The notes below the pieces were generated by a model. It searched no databases and was not told the origin of the DNA. It worked only from the letters and a program-made list of their open reading frames with translations. Both the position numbers and the translations under genes were made by a program. 64,000 bases of DNA from positions 1-64,000 of the forward strand of contig URAZ01000010.1 in NCBI GenBank assembly GCA_900545925.1, given 5' to 3'. This document shows, in pieces, positions 1 to 7,738 of the stretch. Every line of letters starts with the position of its first letter. Position 1 is the stretch's first letter. The DNA comes from an uncultured Eubacteriales bacterium. GTDB lineage: Bacteria; Bacillota; Clostridia; Oscillospirales; Oscillospiraceae.

Positions 1-50
1 TAATTTTTTATACAAAAAGAAGAAATTATTCGATGCAGGAGGAAGCAGAA

Positions 51-677
51 ATGAGGCCGATTTTTCTTCCATACGTTTCAATCGCCGACATGCTGACGCA
101 GACGTTCGGGTCAGACTGCGAAGTCGTCCTGCATGATCTGAACGACCCGGAGCATTCCGTTGTGTACGTTTCCAACGGCACCGTGACCGGGCGCAGGCCC
201 GGTGACAGCTTTGACCAGCTTGTGCGGCAGGTAATCCTGTCCGACGGGCGGAAGGACGATTATGCGGCCAATTATTATTTCACAGCCCCGAACGGGAAGC
301 GGATACGCTCCTCTACCGTATTCATTCGGGACGCGGACGGACGGCTGGAGGGCGCGCTGTGCATCAATCTTGACACCACGCGCCTGGCGCAGCAGATCGC
401 CTATCTGCAATCGTTTCTCCCGGACAGGCCGAAGCCGAAGCAGCCGCCGCAGAGCGAGCATATCTCCGTCATGATTGAAAATCTGATGGACAACATTCTG
501 AGCGGCTGTGACGTGCAGAGCCTTTCCCGTGAGGCGCGGATCGCAAAGGTGCGATTCATGGATGAGAAGGGCGTCTTTCTCATGAAGGGCAGCATCGAAA
601 AGGCGGCCGAAAAGCTGGGCGTCAACAAGGTGACGATTTACAGCTATCTGGACGAAGCAAGGGGGAAACGCGGATGA
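51..677 (+). CDS. YheO-type PAS/HTH transcriptional regulator
   Basis: The 208-residue product has the layout of the YheO family: an N-terminal PAS-like sensor (about residues 5-115) and a C-terminal helix-turn-helix. The tail reads GSIEKAAEKLGVNKVTIYSYL, the usual form of the recognition helix in this family. The start at 51 is chosen because AGGAGG at 37-42 lies 8 bases before it; an in-frame ATG at 33 sits upstream of that site and is unlikely. The PLP enzyme gene follows after 63 bases in the same direction, so the regulator probably controls it, as YheO-type regulators often sit beside amino acid or imine metabolism genes. The ligand is not evident from the sequence. Confidence 0.85.
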   Translation: MRPIFLPYVSIADMLTQTFGSDCEVVLHDLNDPEHSVVYVSNGTVTGRRPGDSFDQLVRQVILSDGRKDDYAANYYFTAPNGKRIRSSTVFIRDADGRLEGALCINLDTTRLAQQIAYLQSFLPDRPKPKQPPQSEHISVMIENLMDNILSGCDVQSLSREARIAKVRFMDEKGVFLMKGSIEKAAEKLGVNKVTIYSYLDEARGKRG

Positions 678-740
678 AAGCAGTCATGACCGAGATCGAA
701 GCAGTTGCGGAACTGCATGAATAAATAAGGAGGAAGCGTT

Positions 741-1835
741 ATGGAATTCATCTGCACCAAATGCGGACGGAAAGAGGCCGTGACCACGCGCGCAGCCCAC
801 TGTGCCTGCGGCGGGCTGTGGAGGCTTGCATATGAGCCGCCGAAATTCGATCTTGCGGAGATAGACCGGAATGAATGGAGCCTGTTCCGCTACCGGCGCT
901 TTCTGGCGCTGGACGACGAGAGCTGGCGCGGCGTCAGCATGGGCGAGGGCATGACGCCTGTTGTCCGTCTGGATGACAACGTGCTGCTCAAAATGGACTA
1001 TTTCATGCCGACGCTGTCCTTTAAGGATCGCGGTGCCGCCGCGCTGATCGCGCACTGCAAGTCCATCGGCGTGCAGCAGGTCGTGCAGGATTCCAGCGGC
1101 AACGCGGGCAACGCTGTCGCCGCCTACTGCGCACGGTCCGGGATCGGCTGCGAGATCTTCGTGCCAGAGGGGACGAGTCCTAAGAAGATCGATATGATTC
1201 GCGCCCACGGTGCTGTGTGTACCGTCGTGCCCGGAACACGCGACCACTGCGCGGACGTCTGCCGCGAAAAGGTTGAGCGAGAGGGCGTCTATTACGCGAA
1301 CCACGTCTACAACCCGTTCTTCTACGAGGGCACCAAAACCTATATCTACGAGGTTTTCGAGCAGCTGGGGCGTATCCCGGCCAATCTGGTGATCCCGGTC
1401 GGAAACGGTACGCTCTTCCTCGGCGCGATGTATGCGCTGGAGCATCTTTTCAACAGCGGCGTAATTGATCGCTTCCCGCAGATCATCGCCCTGCAGAGCC
1501 AGAACTGCGACCCGCTGCTGCGTGCGGCAGAGCACGGAAAGACAGAGCCGGAGGCCGTCATGCCCGCGCCGACCATCGCCGAGGGCATCGCCATCGGCAA
1601 GCCCATGCGCGGCAGGGAGATCCTCACCCTTGCGGAAAAACACGGTGTCCACTTCATTCACGCGCCCGAAGAGCAGATCCTGAGCGCCCGTGCGACGCTT
1701 GCGGAGAAGGGCATCTACTGTGAGCATACCACCGCCGCAAACTACGCAGCTTATCTCGAATACTGCCGCGTTTATGGAAAAACGTCAGACACGCTTATCA
1801 CGATGTGTGGTGCAGGCTTGAAATCTGATCATTAA
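741..1835 (+). CDS. Threonine synthase-like PLP-dependent lyase
   Basis: The 364-residue protein belongs to the fold type II PLP enzymes. The N-terminus is a small zinc-ribbon-like element (CTKC then CAC). The PLP lysine is in SFKDRG, the phosphate/substrate loop is SSGNAGNA, and the C-terminus ends CGAGLKSDH, all typical of threonine synthase relatives. Threonine synthase converts O-phosphohomoserine to threonine. Close paralogues act on other substrates (for example cysteate synthase or diaminopropionate-type lyases), so the substrate is uncertain. AAGGAGG precedes the ATG by a normal distance. No hom or thrB gene is adjacent, and the neighbour is a YheO-type regulator, which favours a specialised or catabolic role over the biosynthetic ThrC. 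Confidence 0.75.
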   Translation: MEFICTKCGRKEAVTTRAAHCACGGLWRLAYEPPKFDLAEIDRNEWSLFRYRRFLALDDESWRGVSMGEGMTPVVRLDDNVLLKMDYFMPTLSFKDRGAAALIAHCKSIGVQQVVQDSSGNAGNAVAAYCARSGIGCEIFVPEGTSPKKIDMIRAHGAVCTVVPGTRDHCADVCREKVEREGVYYANHVYNPFFYEGTKTYIYEVFEQLGRIPANLVIPVGNGTLFLGAMYALEHLFNSGVIDRFPQIIALQSQNCDPLLRAAEHGKTEPEAVMPAPTIAEGIAIGKPMRGREILTLAEKHGVHFIHAPEEQILSARATLAEKGIYCEHTTAANYAAYLEYCRVYGKTSDTLITMCGAGLKSDH

Positions 1836-1917
1836 ACCATATGGGTGGCAGGAGTGCTGCATCGTTTGTGCGAATAGCGTGTCTATTGCACAATTTTATG
1901 AAAAAATTTTATGACAT

Positions 1918-1954
1918 GCCGCGCCCCGACTGCCCATGGCGGTCGGGGCGCGGC
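1918..1954. terminator. Strong GC hairpin between convergent genes
   Basis: A perfect 13-bp stem (1918-1930 with 1942-1954) and an 11-base loop lie between the PLP enzyme gene and the converging cysteine-rich gene, three bases past the latter's stop. On the minus strand a T-rich stretch follows after about ten bases, so termination is likely best in that direction. Confidence 0.65.
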
Positions 1955-1957
1955 GGC

Positions 1958-2800
1958 TTATTTTGTTCTGCTGCAGCCGGTGCAGCTGTCTTCAGGCTTG
2001 ATGCACAGTTCGTTTTTCCCGGGGAAGAAGGCGTCCATCGGGAAATCGATCTGGCTGAAGACCTCACAGGGGCTTTCCGTGCTTGTGCCGCCCACCGGCG
2101 GGCAGGTCTTCGACGGAACACAGTAATCGAACGTCGGAATGAGCAGCTGCGTATCGCGCTCGAGCCGGACGATGGAGAACTGCCCGATGGTGACGAGCAG
2201 GCGCTTGCACTCGCCGGTCAGAACCAGTGGCTCATCGAAGCAGTCCAGCAACGTCTCTGGGATGGCAGGTGAGGACTCGCTCTGGCAGCAGCAGTTGCAG
2301 GCCTCCATCACCCGTGAGCCAAGGATGATCGGATCGACCGTCTCTGCAATCGCGCGCGGCAGCGAGGCGGCTTGCAAAGACTTCTTGCAAAGACACGTCA
2401 AATCGTCACGGCTGGAGAAAATGCGAGCGCTCGTTTCCCCGCCGAACAGCACCAGCCGCTTTGAAAATACAGCAAGGCCTGTAACCGTGTTTGTGCGCCC
2501 TGCCGAGAGCGTCGCGTCGGCAATAACGCGATAATAGAACGTGACGTCTACCGTAAAGTAGCCGGAGGAGTAGGGGACGGGCTCCACTTGTACCTGGGTA
2601 AAGAGCAGTTCCACATACCGCGCTTTCGCGCTCGCCGCGCAGTCGAGCGTCTGCTGGGAGCCGACTGTTAAGTACACGCGCAGATCCTCAATGCAGTCCT
2701 TTGCGAGACAACTATCTGTGATTTTCCCCGTATGCACACAAACCGCTTCACGGATGCCGCGCAGATCACAGGTCTTGCCCGCCTGTGCAGGTTCAGACAT
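1958..2800 (-). CDS. Cysteine-rich conserved clostridial protein, function unknown
   Basis: The 280-residue protein has 19 cysteines, including a CNCCC cluster near the middle and SCTGC at the end, and no signal peptide or membrane segment. The N-terminal stretch VHTGKITDSCLAKDCIEDLRV resembles a motif I associate with uncharacterised proteins widespread in spore-forming Clostridia. A metal-binding or spore-coat-like role is possible but not shown. AGGAGGTC lies 6 bases before the ATG. It is monocistronic, convergent with the PLP enzyme and divergent from the tagA-family operon. Confidence 0.7.
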   Translation of the reverse strand: MSEPAQAGKTCDLRGIREAVCVHTGKITDSCLAKDCIEDLRVYLTVGSQQTLDCAASAKARYVELLFTQVQVEPVPYSSGYFTVDVTFYYRVIADATLSAGRTNTVTGLAVFSKRLVLFGGETSARIFSSRDDLTCLCKKSLQAASLPRAIAETVDPIILGSRVMEACNCCCQSESSPAIPETLLDCFDEPLVLTGECKRLLVTIGQFSIVRLERDTQLLIPTFDYCVPSKTCPPVGGTSTESPCEVFSQIDFPMDAFFPGKNELCIKPEDSCTGCSRTK

Positions 2801-2937
2801 TCGGATGACCTCCTAATATGATATCGTAAAGGTTCGCGTGGCCGAAACAGGGTCGTTCACGCTTCGCTTTCATAACAGTTTATGCAAAACCGCCCGTATG
2901 TGAAACACCACGCAGGGAAATTGGCCCCGAAATTGCG

Positions 2938-2966
2938 TGGACAAACGCGGAAATATGTGCTAAAAT
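2938..2966 (+). promoter_or_regulatory. Sigma-A type promoter of the glycosyltransferase-tmk-mltG operon
   Basis: TGGACA at 2938-2943 and TAAAAT at 2961-2966 are separated by exactly 17 bases, 36 bases before the first start codon. This is a good match to the vegetative consensus. Confidence 0.7.
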
Positions 2967-3001
2967 AAAAACAACTCTAAATTGGTGAGGTATGCCTGCA
3001 C

Positions 3002-3721
3002 ATGAAACTGGATATCATGGGGCTGCAATTTGATAATGTCACGATGGACGAGGCCGCCGCGCGCGCAGAGAAAATTCTTGCGGGCGAAAAGACCTGCTAT
3101 GTCGTGACCCCGAATGCTGAGATTGCCTATGAGGCGCTGCACGACGAAAAACTGCGTGCGCTTATCAATGATGCCGATCTTGTTCTGCCGGACGGTGCGG
3201 GTGTCGTTCTGGCATCCAAACTGCTCAAAACACCGCTTAAGCAAAAGGTTGCGGGTGTCGATTTTGCTGATCGCTTGCTTTCCGTTCTGGAAAAGACCGG
3301 CGGCGGGCTGTTCCTGCTCGGCAGCAAGCCCGGCATTGCGGAACTTGCTGCGCAAAAAATGACAGGAAAGCATCCGAAACTCCGCATCTGCGGCATGAAC
3401 GACGGCTATTTCAAGGACGAAGCGCCGGTCATTGAGAAGATCAACGCTGCAAAGCCCGATGTGCTTTTTGTCTGCCTCGGTGCGCCGAAGCAGGAGATCT
3501 TCATGAAGACGCACTTAAAGGAACTGCATGTCAAACTCATGATCGGCCTCGGCGGCTCACTTGACAGCTTCGCGGGCACGGTCAAGCGTGCGCCAAACTG
3601 GATGATTCGCTGCAATCTCGAGTGGCTTTACCGGCTTATCAAGGAGCCGAAGCGGTTCGGACGGATGCTCCGGCTGCCAAAATACCTGTTTGCTGTGCTT
3701 GGCAAACGGATAAGAGGGTAA
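3002..3721 (+). CDS. WecB/TagA/CpsF family glycosyltransferase
   Basis: The 239-residue protein shows the family motifs in order: TPNAE (36-40), LPDGAGVV with the candidate catalytic Asp64, LGAPKQE, and GGSLDSFAG followed by RAPNW. The C-terminal tail is rich in Arg/Lys with aromatic residues (LEWLYRLIKEPKRFGR), which in TagA-type enzymes serves membrane association. The family transfers a UDP-linked N-acetylmannosamine-type sugar onto an undecaprenyl-diphospho-GlcNAc lipid, the linkage step for wall teichoic acid or related wall polymers. It is first in an operon with tmk five bases downstream. The exact sugar donor is not determinable here. Confidence 0.9.
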   Translation: MKLDIMGLQFDNVTMDEAAARAEKILAGEKTCYVVTPNAEIAYEALHDEKLRALINDADLVLPDGAGVVLASKLLKTPLKQKVAGVDFADRLLSVLEKTGGGLFLLGSKPGIAELAAQKMTGKHPKLRICGMNDGYFKDEAPVIEKINAAKPDVLFVCLGAPKQEIFMKTHLKELHVKLMIGLGGSLDSFAGTVKRAPNWMIRCNLEWLYRLIKEPKRFGRMLRLPKYLFAVLGKRIRG

Positions 3722-3726
3722 GCAAT

Positions 3727-4398
3727 ATGGGAAAACTGATTGTGTTTGAGGGAACAGATGGAACGGGAAAGTCAACGCAGTTTGCGCTTCTGACAAAGCG
3801 GCTGCAAAGTGAGAATATCCCATTCCGCCGGCTGCAATTTCCGCAGTATCTGGAGCCGTCGTCAGCGCTCATCCGCATGTACCTGAACGGTGAGTTCGGC
3901 GAAAACCCGAACGATGTCAACGCCTACGCAGCTTCCACATTCTATGCCGTTGACCGTTACGCGTCCTATCAGCGCGTATGGAAAAAGGACTATGCTTCAG
4001 GCGGGCTAATTCTGTCCGATCGCTATACGACCTCCAACGCAGTCCATCAGGGCGGCAAACTGGAGGGAAAGGCACGAGAGGAATTCTTCTCGTGGCTCTA
4101 TGATTTGGAATTTAACCGTATGGGTCTGCCAAAGCCGGATCTGGTTCTGTGGCTCGATATGCCGGTTGAGATTGCTGAGTCGCTCATGCGCAAGCGTGAG
4201 AGTGACACCGGCACGAAAGCCGATATTCACGAGCGAGACGACGGATATCTTCATAAATGCCGCGAGGTTGCGCAGCAGGCGGCGGACTATTTCGGCTGGA
4301 CGCGCGTCTCGTGTGTTCGGGACGGAAGACTCCGCTCCATTGAGGACATACATGAGGAATTGTATGCGCATGTTCAATCATGTCTGGAGGAAATATAA
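3727..4398 (+). CDS. tmk: Thymidylate kinase
   Basis: The 223-residue protein starts MGKLIVFEGTDGTGKST with the P-loop at residues 9-17, and has the DRY-type motif in LSDRYTTSN and an arginine-rich lid region (RKRESD). It phosphorylates dTMP to dTDP for DNA synthesis in the cytoplasm. The start at 3727 follows AGAGGG and gives the family's normal N-terminus; upstream in-frame ATGs lie inside the glycosyltransferase gene. Only 5 bases separate it from that stop, so the two are co-transcribed. Length is slightly above the 205-215 residues usual for bacterial enzymes. Confidence 0.93.
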   Translation: MGKLIVFEGTDGTGKSTQFALLTKRLQSENIPFRRLQFPQYLEPSSALIRMYLNGEFGENPNDVNAYAASTFYAVDRYASYQRVWKKDYASGGLILSDRYTTSNAVHQGGKLEGKAREEFFSWLYDLEFNRMGLPKPDLVLWLDMPVEIAESLMRKRESDTGTKADIHERDDGYLHKCREVAQQAADYFGWTRVSCVRDGRLRSIEDIHEELYAHVQSCLEEI

Positions 4399-4402
4399 TA
4401 CT

Positions 4403-4945
4403 ATGGTATATATCATCTTGGGAAAAGGATTTGAGCCGATGGAAGCGGTCGCACCGTGCGATATTCTGCGGCGCGGCGGTGTAGAAGTCTGTTTCGCCGG
4501 GATTGGCGGAAAACTGATTGAGGGCGGCCACGGCATTTCGGTGCAGGCTGACTGTACCGTTGAGGAGATGAAACTGGCGGATACCGATATGGTGGTCCTG
4601 CCGGGCGGCCTCGGCGGTGTACAGTCGATCCTTGCAAGTGAAACTTCGATGAACTTTATCCGCCTTGCGTATGAAAAAAACTGCTATGTCGCAGCTATCT
4701 GTGCTGCGCCGACTATTCTTGCGAGACTTCACATCACGGATGGACGCAAGGCAACCTGCTATCCCGGCATGGAAGACCAAATGGGCACAGCACAGATGAT
4801 CCCCTGCGGTGCAGTACAGGACGGCAGTGTCATTACTGGCCGTGCGGCAGGTTCCGCTGATGAATTCGGCCTTGCCTGTCTGAGGGTGCTCAAGGGCGAG
4901 GAAACGGCCCGTCAGGTTGCTTCCGGCATTGTCTACCGCGCATAA
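4403..4945 (+). CDS. DJ-1/PfpI family protein
   Basis: The 180-residue protein is a single-domain DJ-1/ThiJ member. It has the nucleophile-elbow cysteine Cys100 (in AAICAAPTILA), the conserved Glu14 in GFEPMEA, and PGG at 67-69. Family members have been described as deglycases, glyoxalases or redox-sensing chaperones; the sequence does not decide among these. GGAGG at 4386-4390 overlaps the end of tmk and the start lies 4 bases past the tmk stop, so translation is probably coupled. Its presence between tmk and mltG suggests a housekeeping stress role, but this is inference. Confidence 0.88.
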   Translation: MVYIILGKGFEPMEAVAPCDILRRGGVEVCFAGIGGKLIEGGHGISVQADCTVEEMKLADTDMVVLPGGLGGVQSILASETSMNFIRLAYEKNCYVAAICAAPTILARLHITDGRKATCYPGMEDQMGTAQMIPCGAVQDGSVITGRAAGSADEFGLACLRVLKGEETARQVASGIVYRA

Positions 4946-4956
4946 GGGAGGAACAC

Positions 4957-6474
4957 ATGGCAGATTTGACCTCAAACAAGCAACCAGACAAGCAGACACC
5001 CGAAAACGGTGAGTTGGAAAAAAGTCTGGAGTCGCTTTCGCTTGACGAACTGCTTGCGTCCGTTAAGGATGATCTTGCACGCGTTGATGCGATGATGAAC
5101 GATAAGAGCGAGGAAGAGCGTGCTCAAACGCAGGCCGAGGCTGAGTTGGGGCGAGAGACGGAGCCGCAGAAGCAGTCTCCCAATATGCCCCCGCTGTTTG
5201 AACTGAAGATCCCGGAGGAATACGCTGATCTGACCGTCGATCAGGAGACACCGGATCCGGAACCTGCTGACGAGAAAAGGCATGGCCGCCTGCCGTCCGG
5301 CATCCGGGTGCTGCTGTATGTATGCTGCGTGCTGGCCGCCTCAGTACTGCTCGCCGTGTTCGCGTGGCGCTGTGCCGACGATGTGCTGTCACTGACCAAG
5401 CAGGACGCAGAAGTTACCGTCACGATTGCCGATGGTGCAACGATCTCCCAGATTGCGAAAGAACTCAAGGACAAGGGGCTTGTCCGCTTGGAGACGCTCT
5501 TCAAGCTTTACTGCTGGGCTTCTCATGCTGAACGTACCATCGAACCAGGTACCTATTCGCTCAATAGCCGCTATGACTATCATGCGCTCGTCAGCAATAT
5601 GGTCGAGGCCAGTCCGGACCGCTCTGTTGTGGAGATCACTATTCCTGAGGGCTACGAGTGTGAGGACATCTTCCGACTGTTGGAGGAAAACGGTGTCTGC
5701 TCGTATCAGGATCTCGCAAGCACTGCGGCAACCTATGAATTCGACTATGCCTTCCTGCAGGAGATTCCCTATGGAAGTGAAAACCGCCTTGAAGGCTATC
5801 TCTTCCCGGATACCTACCAGTTCTATATGGGAGATGACCCGGAGAACGTCATCAACCGGTTCCTGCGCAACTTTGACAACAAGTTTACCAGTGATCTCTA
5901 TGATGCGCTGGACGCGCTGAACGACCGTCTTGCCCAGCGCATGCGGGAAAACGCGTTCACCGAGACGGAGATCGCGGACGCAAAGCTTTCGCTCTATGAC
6001 CTTATCACGGTTGCATCCCTTGTTGAAAAGGAGACGGCCAGAACGTCTGAGAGCGCGACGATCGCGTCCGTCATCTACAACCGCCTGTGCAGCAAGCTTT
6101 ATCCCTGTCTGGAGATCGACGCAACCATCCAGTATGCGCTTGCTGAACGTAAGGAGATCCTGTCCAATGCAGACAAGGGTGTCCTCAGCCCCTATAACAC
6201 CTATACGAACGCGGGTCTGCCCGCAGGCCCGATCGCAAACCCTGGCATGAACTCCATCCGTGCCGCGCTCTATCCGGCGGAAACAGACTACTATTTCTAC
6301 GCACTGGATACGACCGGTGTGCACCACTTCTCCGAAACGTACTATGAGCATCAGAACTTCCTGAATGAACTTGCGGGCAAGGAGGAAGAAGCAGATCAGC
6401 AGGCCGGTACGGACGATGAAAATGCAGAGCAAACCGGCGATGCTGCAGATACGGAGAATCAGACAGATGGATAG
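4957..6474 (+). CDS. mltG: Endolytic murein transglycosylase MltG
   Basis: The 505-residue protein has a long acidic cytoplasmic N-terminus (about 1-110), one membrane segment (about 112-136, VLLYVCCVLAASVLLAVFAW), and an extracytoplasmic YceG domain. The catalytic glutamate lies in ASLVEKET (about residue 358), and the late motif GLPAGPIANPG is characteristic. MltG cleaves nascent peptidoglycan strands and sets glycan chain length. The N-terminal and acidic C-terminal extensions make it longer than the roughly 340-residue E. coli enzyme, as is common in Firmicutes. GGGAGG precedes the ATG, and the end overlaps the next gene by 8 bases. Confidence 0.93.
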   Translation: MADLTSNKQPDKQTPENGELEKSLESLSLDELLASVKDDLARVDAMMNDKSEEERAQTQAEAELGRETEPQKQSPNMPPLFELKIPEEYADLTVDQETPDPEPADEKRHGRLPSGIRVLLYVCCVLAASVLLAVFAWRCADDVLSLTKQDAEVTVTIADGATISQIAKELKDKGLVRLETLFKLYCWASHAERTIEPGTYSLNSRYDYHALVSNMVEASPDRSVVEITIPEGYECEDIFRLLEENGVCSYQDLASTAATYEFDYAFLQEIPYGSENRLEGYLFPDTYQFYMGDDPENVINRFLRNFDNKFTSDLYDALDALNDRLAQRMRENAFTETEIADAKLSLYDLITVASLVEKETARTSESATIASVIYNRLCSKLYPCLEIDATIQYALAERKEILSNADKGVLSPYNTYTNAGLPAGPIANPGMNSIRAALYPAETDYYFYALDTTGVHHFSETYYEHQNFLNELAGKEEEADQQAGTDDENAEQTGDAADTENQTDG

Positions 6475-7690
6475 ACGGAAACCGGAACTCTTGTGTCCGG
6501 CGGGGGACATGGAAAAGCTGCGCATGGCTGTCGCCTATGGTGCGGACGCGGTATATCTGGCTGGAACCAGCTTCGGCATGCGTTCGTTTACCGCAAACTT
6601 CACACCGGACGAACTGCCTCAGGCGATCCGGCTCGCGCATAACGCGGGCGTCAAGGTGCACTGCACGGTCAATATCATGCCGCGCAACGACGAAGCCGCC
6701 GCGCTTCCGGCCTATCTTGAGCAGCTGGACGCGGCGGGTGTTGATGCGCTGATTCTTGCAGATCTCGGTGCGTTCAGGATGGCTGGAAAATATGCTCCGC
6801 ACTGCCAGCGGCATGTGTCAACGCAGCAGTCTGTCGCAAACTATGCCTGCGCGCAAAGCTGGTTCGATCTTGGGGCCAGTCGCGTCGTGCTTGCGCGCGA
6901 ACTGAGCCTTCAGGAGATCATTGACATCCGGGAGCGTGTCTCGCCGGAACTGGAACTTGAGACGTTCTGTCACGGAGCCATGTGCGTATCCTATTCCGGT
7001 CGCTGTCTGCTCAGCAATTATATGACTGGCCGCGATTCCAATCGTGGTCAGTGTGCCCAACCTTGCCGGTATCAATATGCCTTGATGGAGGAAAAACGCC
7101 CCGGAGAATTTTTCCCGGTCTTCGAGGATGAAAAGGGCACATACATCATGAACTCCCGTGATATGTGCATGATCGATCATTTGGATGAACTTTGCGATGC
7201 CGGGATTGACTGCCTGAAGATCGAGGGGCGCGCAAAATCGGCCTATTACGCGGCCATCGTCACTGGGGCCTATCGCCATGTGCTTGACGACGTATGGGAG
7301 GGCCATACGCCGGACAAAATCTGGCGCGATGAGGTTGAACATGTTTCGCACCGCCATTACTCCACCGGATTTTACTACGGCTACCCCGGCCAGTTTACAG
7401 AGAACTCCCGCTATCTGCGCGAGTGGCAGATCTGCGCCGTTGTCGAGACATGCGACGCGGGGGGGAATGCAGTTCTCAGCCTGCGCAATAAATTTGCAGC
7501 GGGGGATACTGTTGAGGTCGTCGGTCCGGATCTGCGCCCGTTCTTGTGGCAGGTTCCGCCGATGGAAGATTCGGATGGCGTTCCACTTCTGGAGCCCAGA
7601 ACCCCGCAGATGCGCTTCCGTGCCAGACTGCCCAAGCAGGTTCCGCCCCTCTCCTTTGTTCGCCATGCCGTTGCCTTATCCGGGATATAA
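6467..7690 (+). CDS. Peptidase U32 family protein (TrhP/YrrO-type)
   Basis: The 407-residue protein begins MDRRKPELLCPAGDMEKL, with the LLCPAG opening typical of the U32 family. It carries the four-cysteine signature in CHGAMCVSYSGRCLLSNY and GQCAQPCR. Members of this group (YegQ/TrhP, YrrO) are needed for tRNA uridine-34 hydroxylation; others are annotated as collagenase-like proteases. The mltG-U32 linkage is seen in other Firmicutes. The start at 6467 overlaps the mltG stop by 8 bases and follows GGAG at 6452, implying coupled translation. It is the last gene of the operon that starts at 3002. Confidence 0.88.
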   Translation: MDRRKPELLCPAGDMEKLRMAVAYGADAVYLAGTSFGMRSFTANFTPDELPQAIRLAHNAGVKVHCTVNIMPRNDEAAALPAYLEQLDAAGVDALILADLGAFRMAGKYAPHCQRHVSTQQSVANYACAQSWFDLGASRVVLARELSLQEIIDIRERVSPELELETFCHGAMCVSYSGRCLLSNYMTGRDSNRGQCAQPCRYQYALMEEKRPGEFFPVFEDEKGTYIMNSRDMCMIDHLDELCDAGIDCLKIEGRAKSAYYAAIVTGAYRHVLDDVWEGHTPDKIWRDEVEHVSHRHYSTGFYYGYPGQFTENSRYLREWQICAVVETCDAGGNAVLSLRNKFAAGDTVEVVGPDLRPFLWQVPPMEDSDGVPLLEPRTPQMRFRARLPKQVPPLSFVRHAVALSGI

Positions 7691-7703
7691 AGTACAGATA
7701 AGA

Positions 7704-7738
7704 AAAACAGGCTGCGTCAATTTGACGCGGCCTGTTTT
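7704..7738. terminator. Bidirectional terminator containing the MATE stop codon
   Basis: Arms 7704-7720 and 7722-7738 form a long near-perfect inverted repeat flanked by A-run and T-run, so it can terminate both convergent genes. The stop codon of the minus-strand MATE gene (7717-7719) lies inside the stem. Confidence 0.85.

Noticed and set aside
674..724. 16-codon ORF overlapping the YheO stop as ATGA
   Set aside because: Too short to judge; the start slightly resembles RidA proteins, but nothing further supports a gene or remnant.
684..1727. Long minus-strand ORF (347 codons) opposite the PLP enzyme
   Set aside because: It is a shadow of a well-recognised gene, has no ribosome site or family motif.
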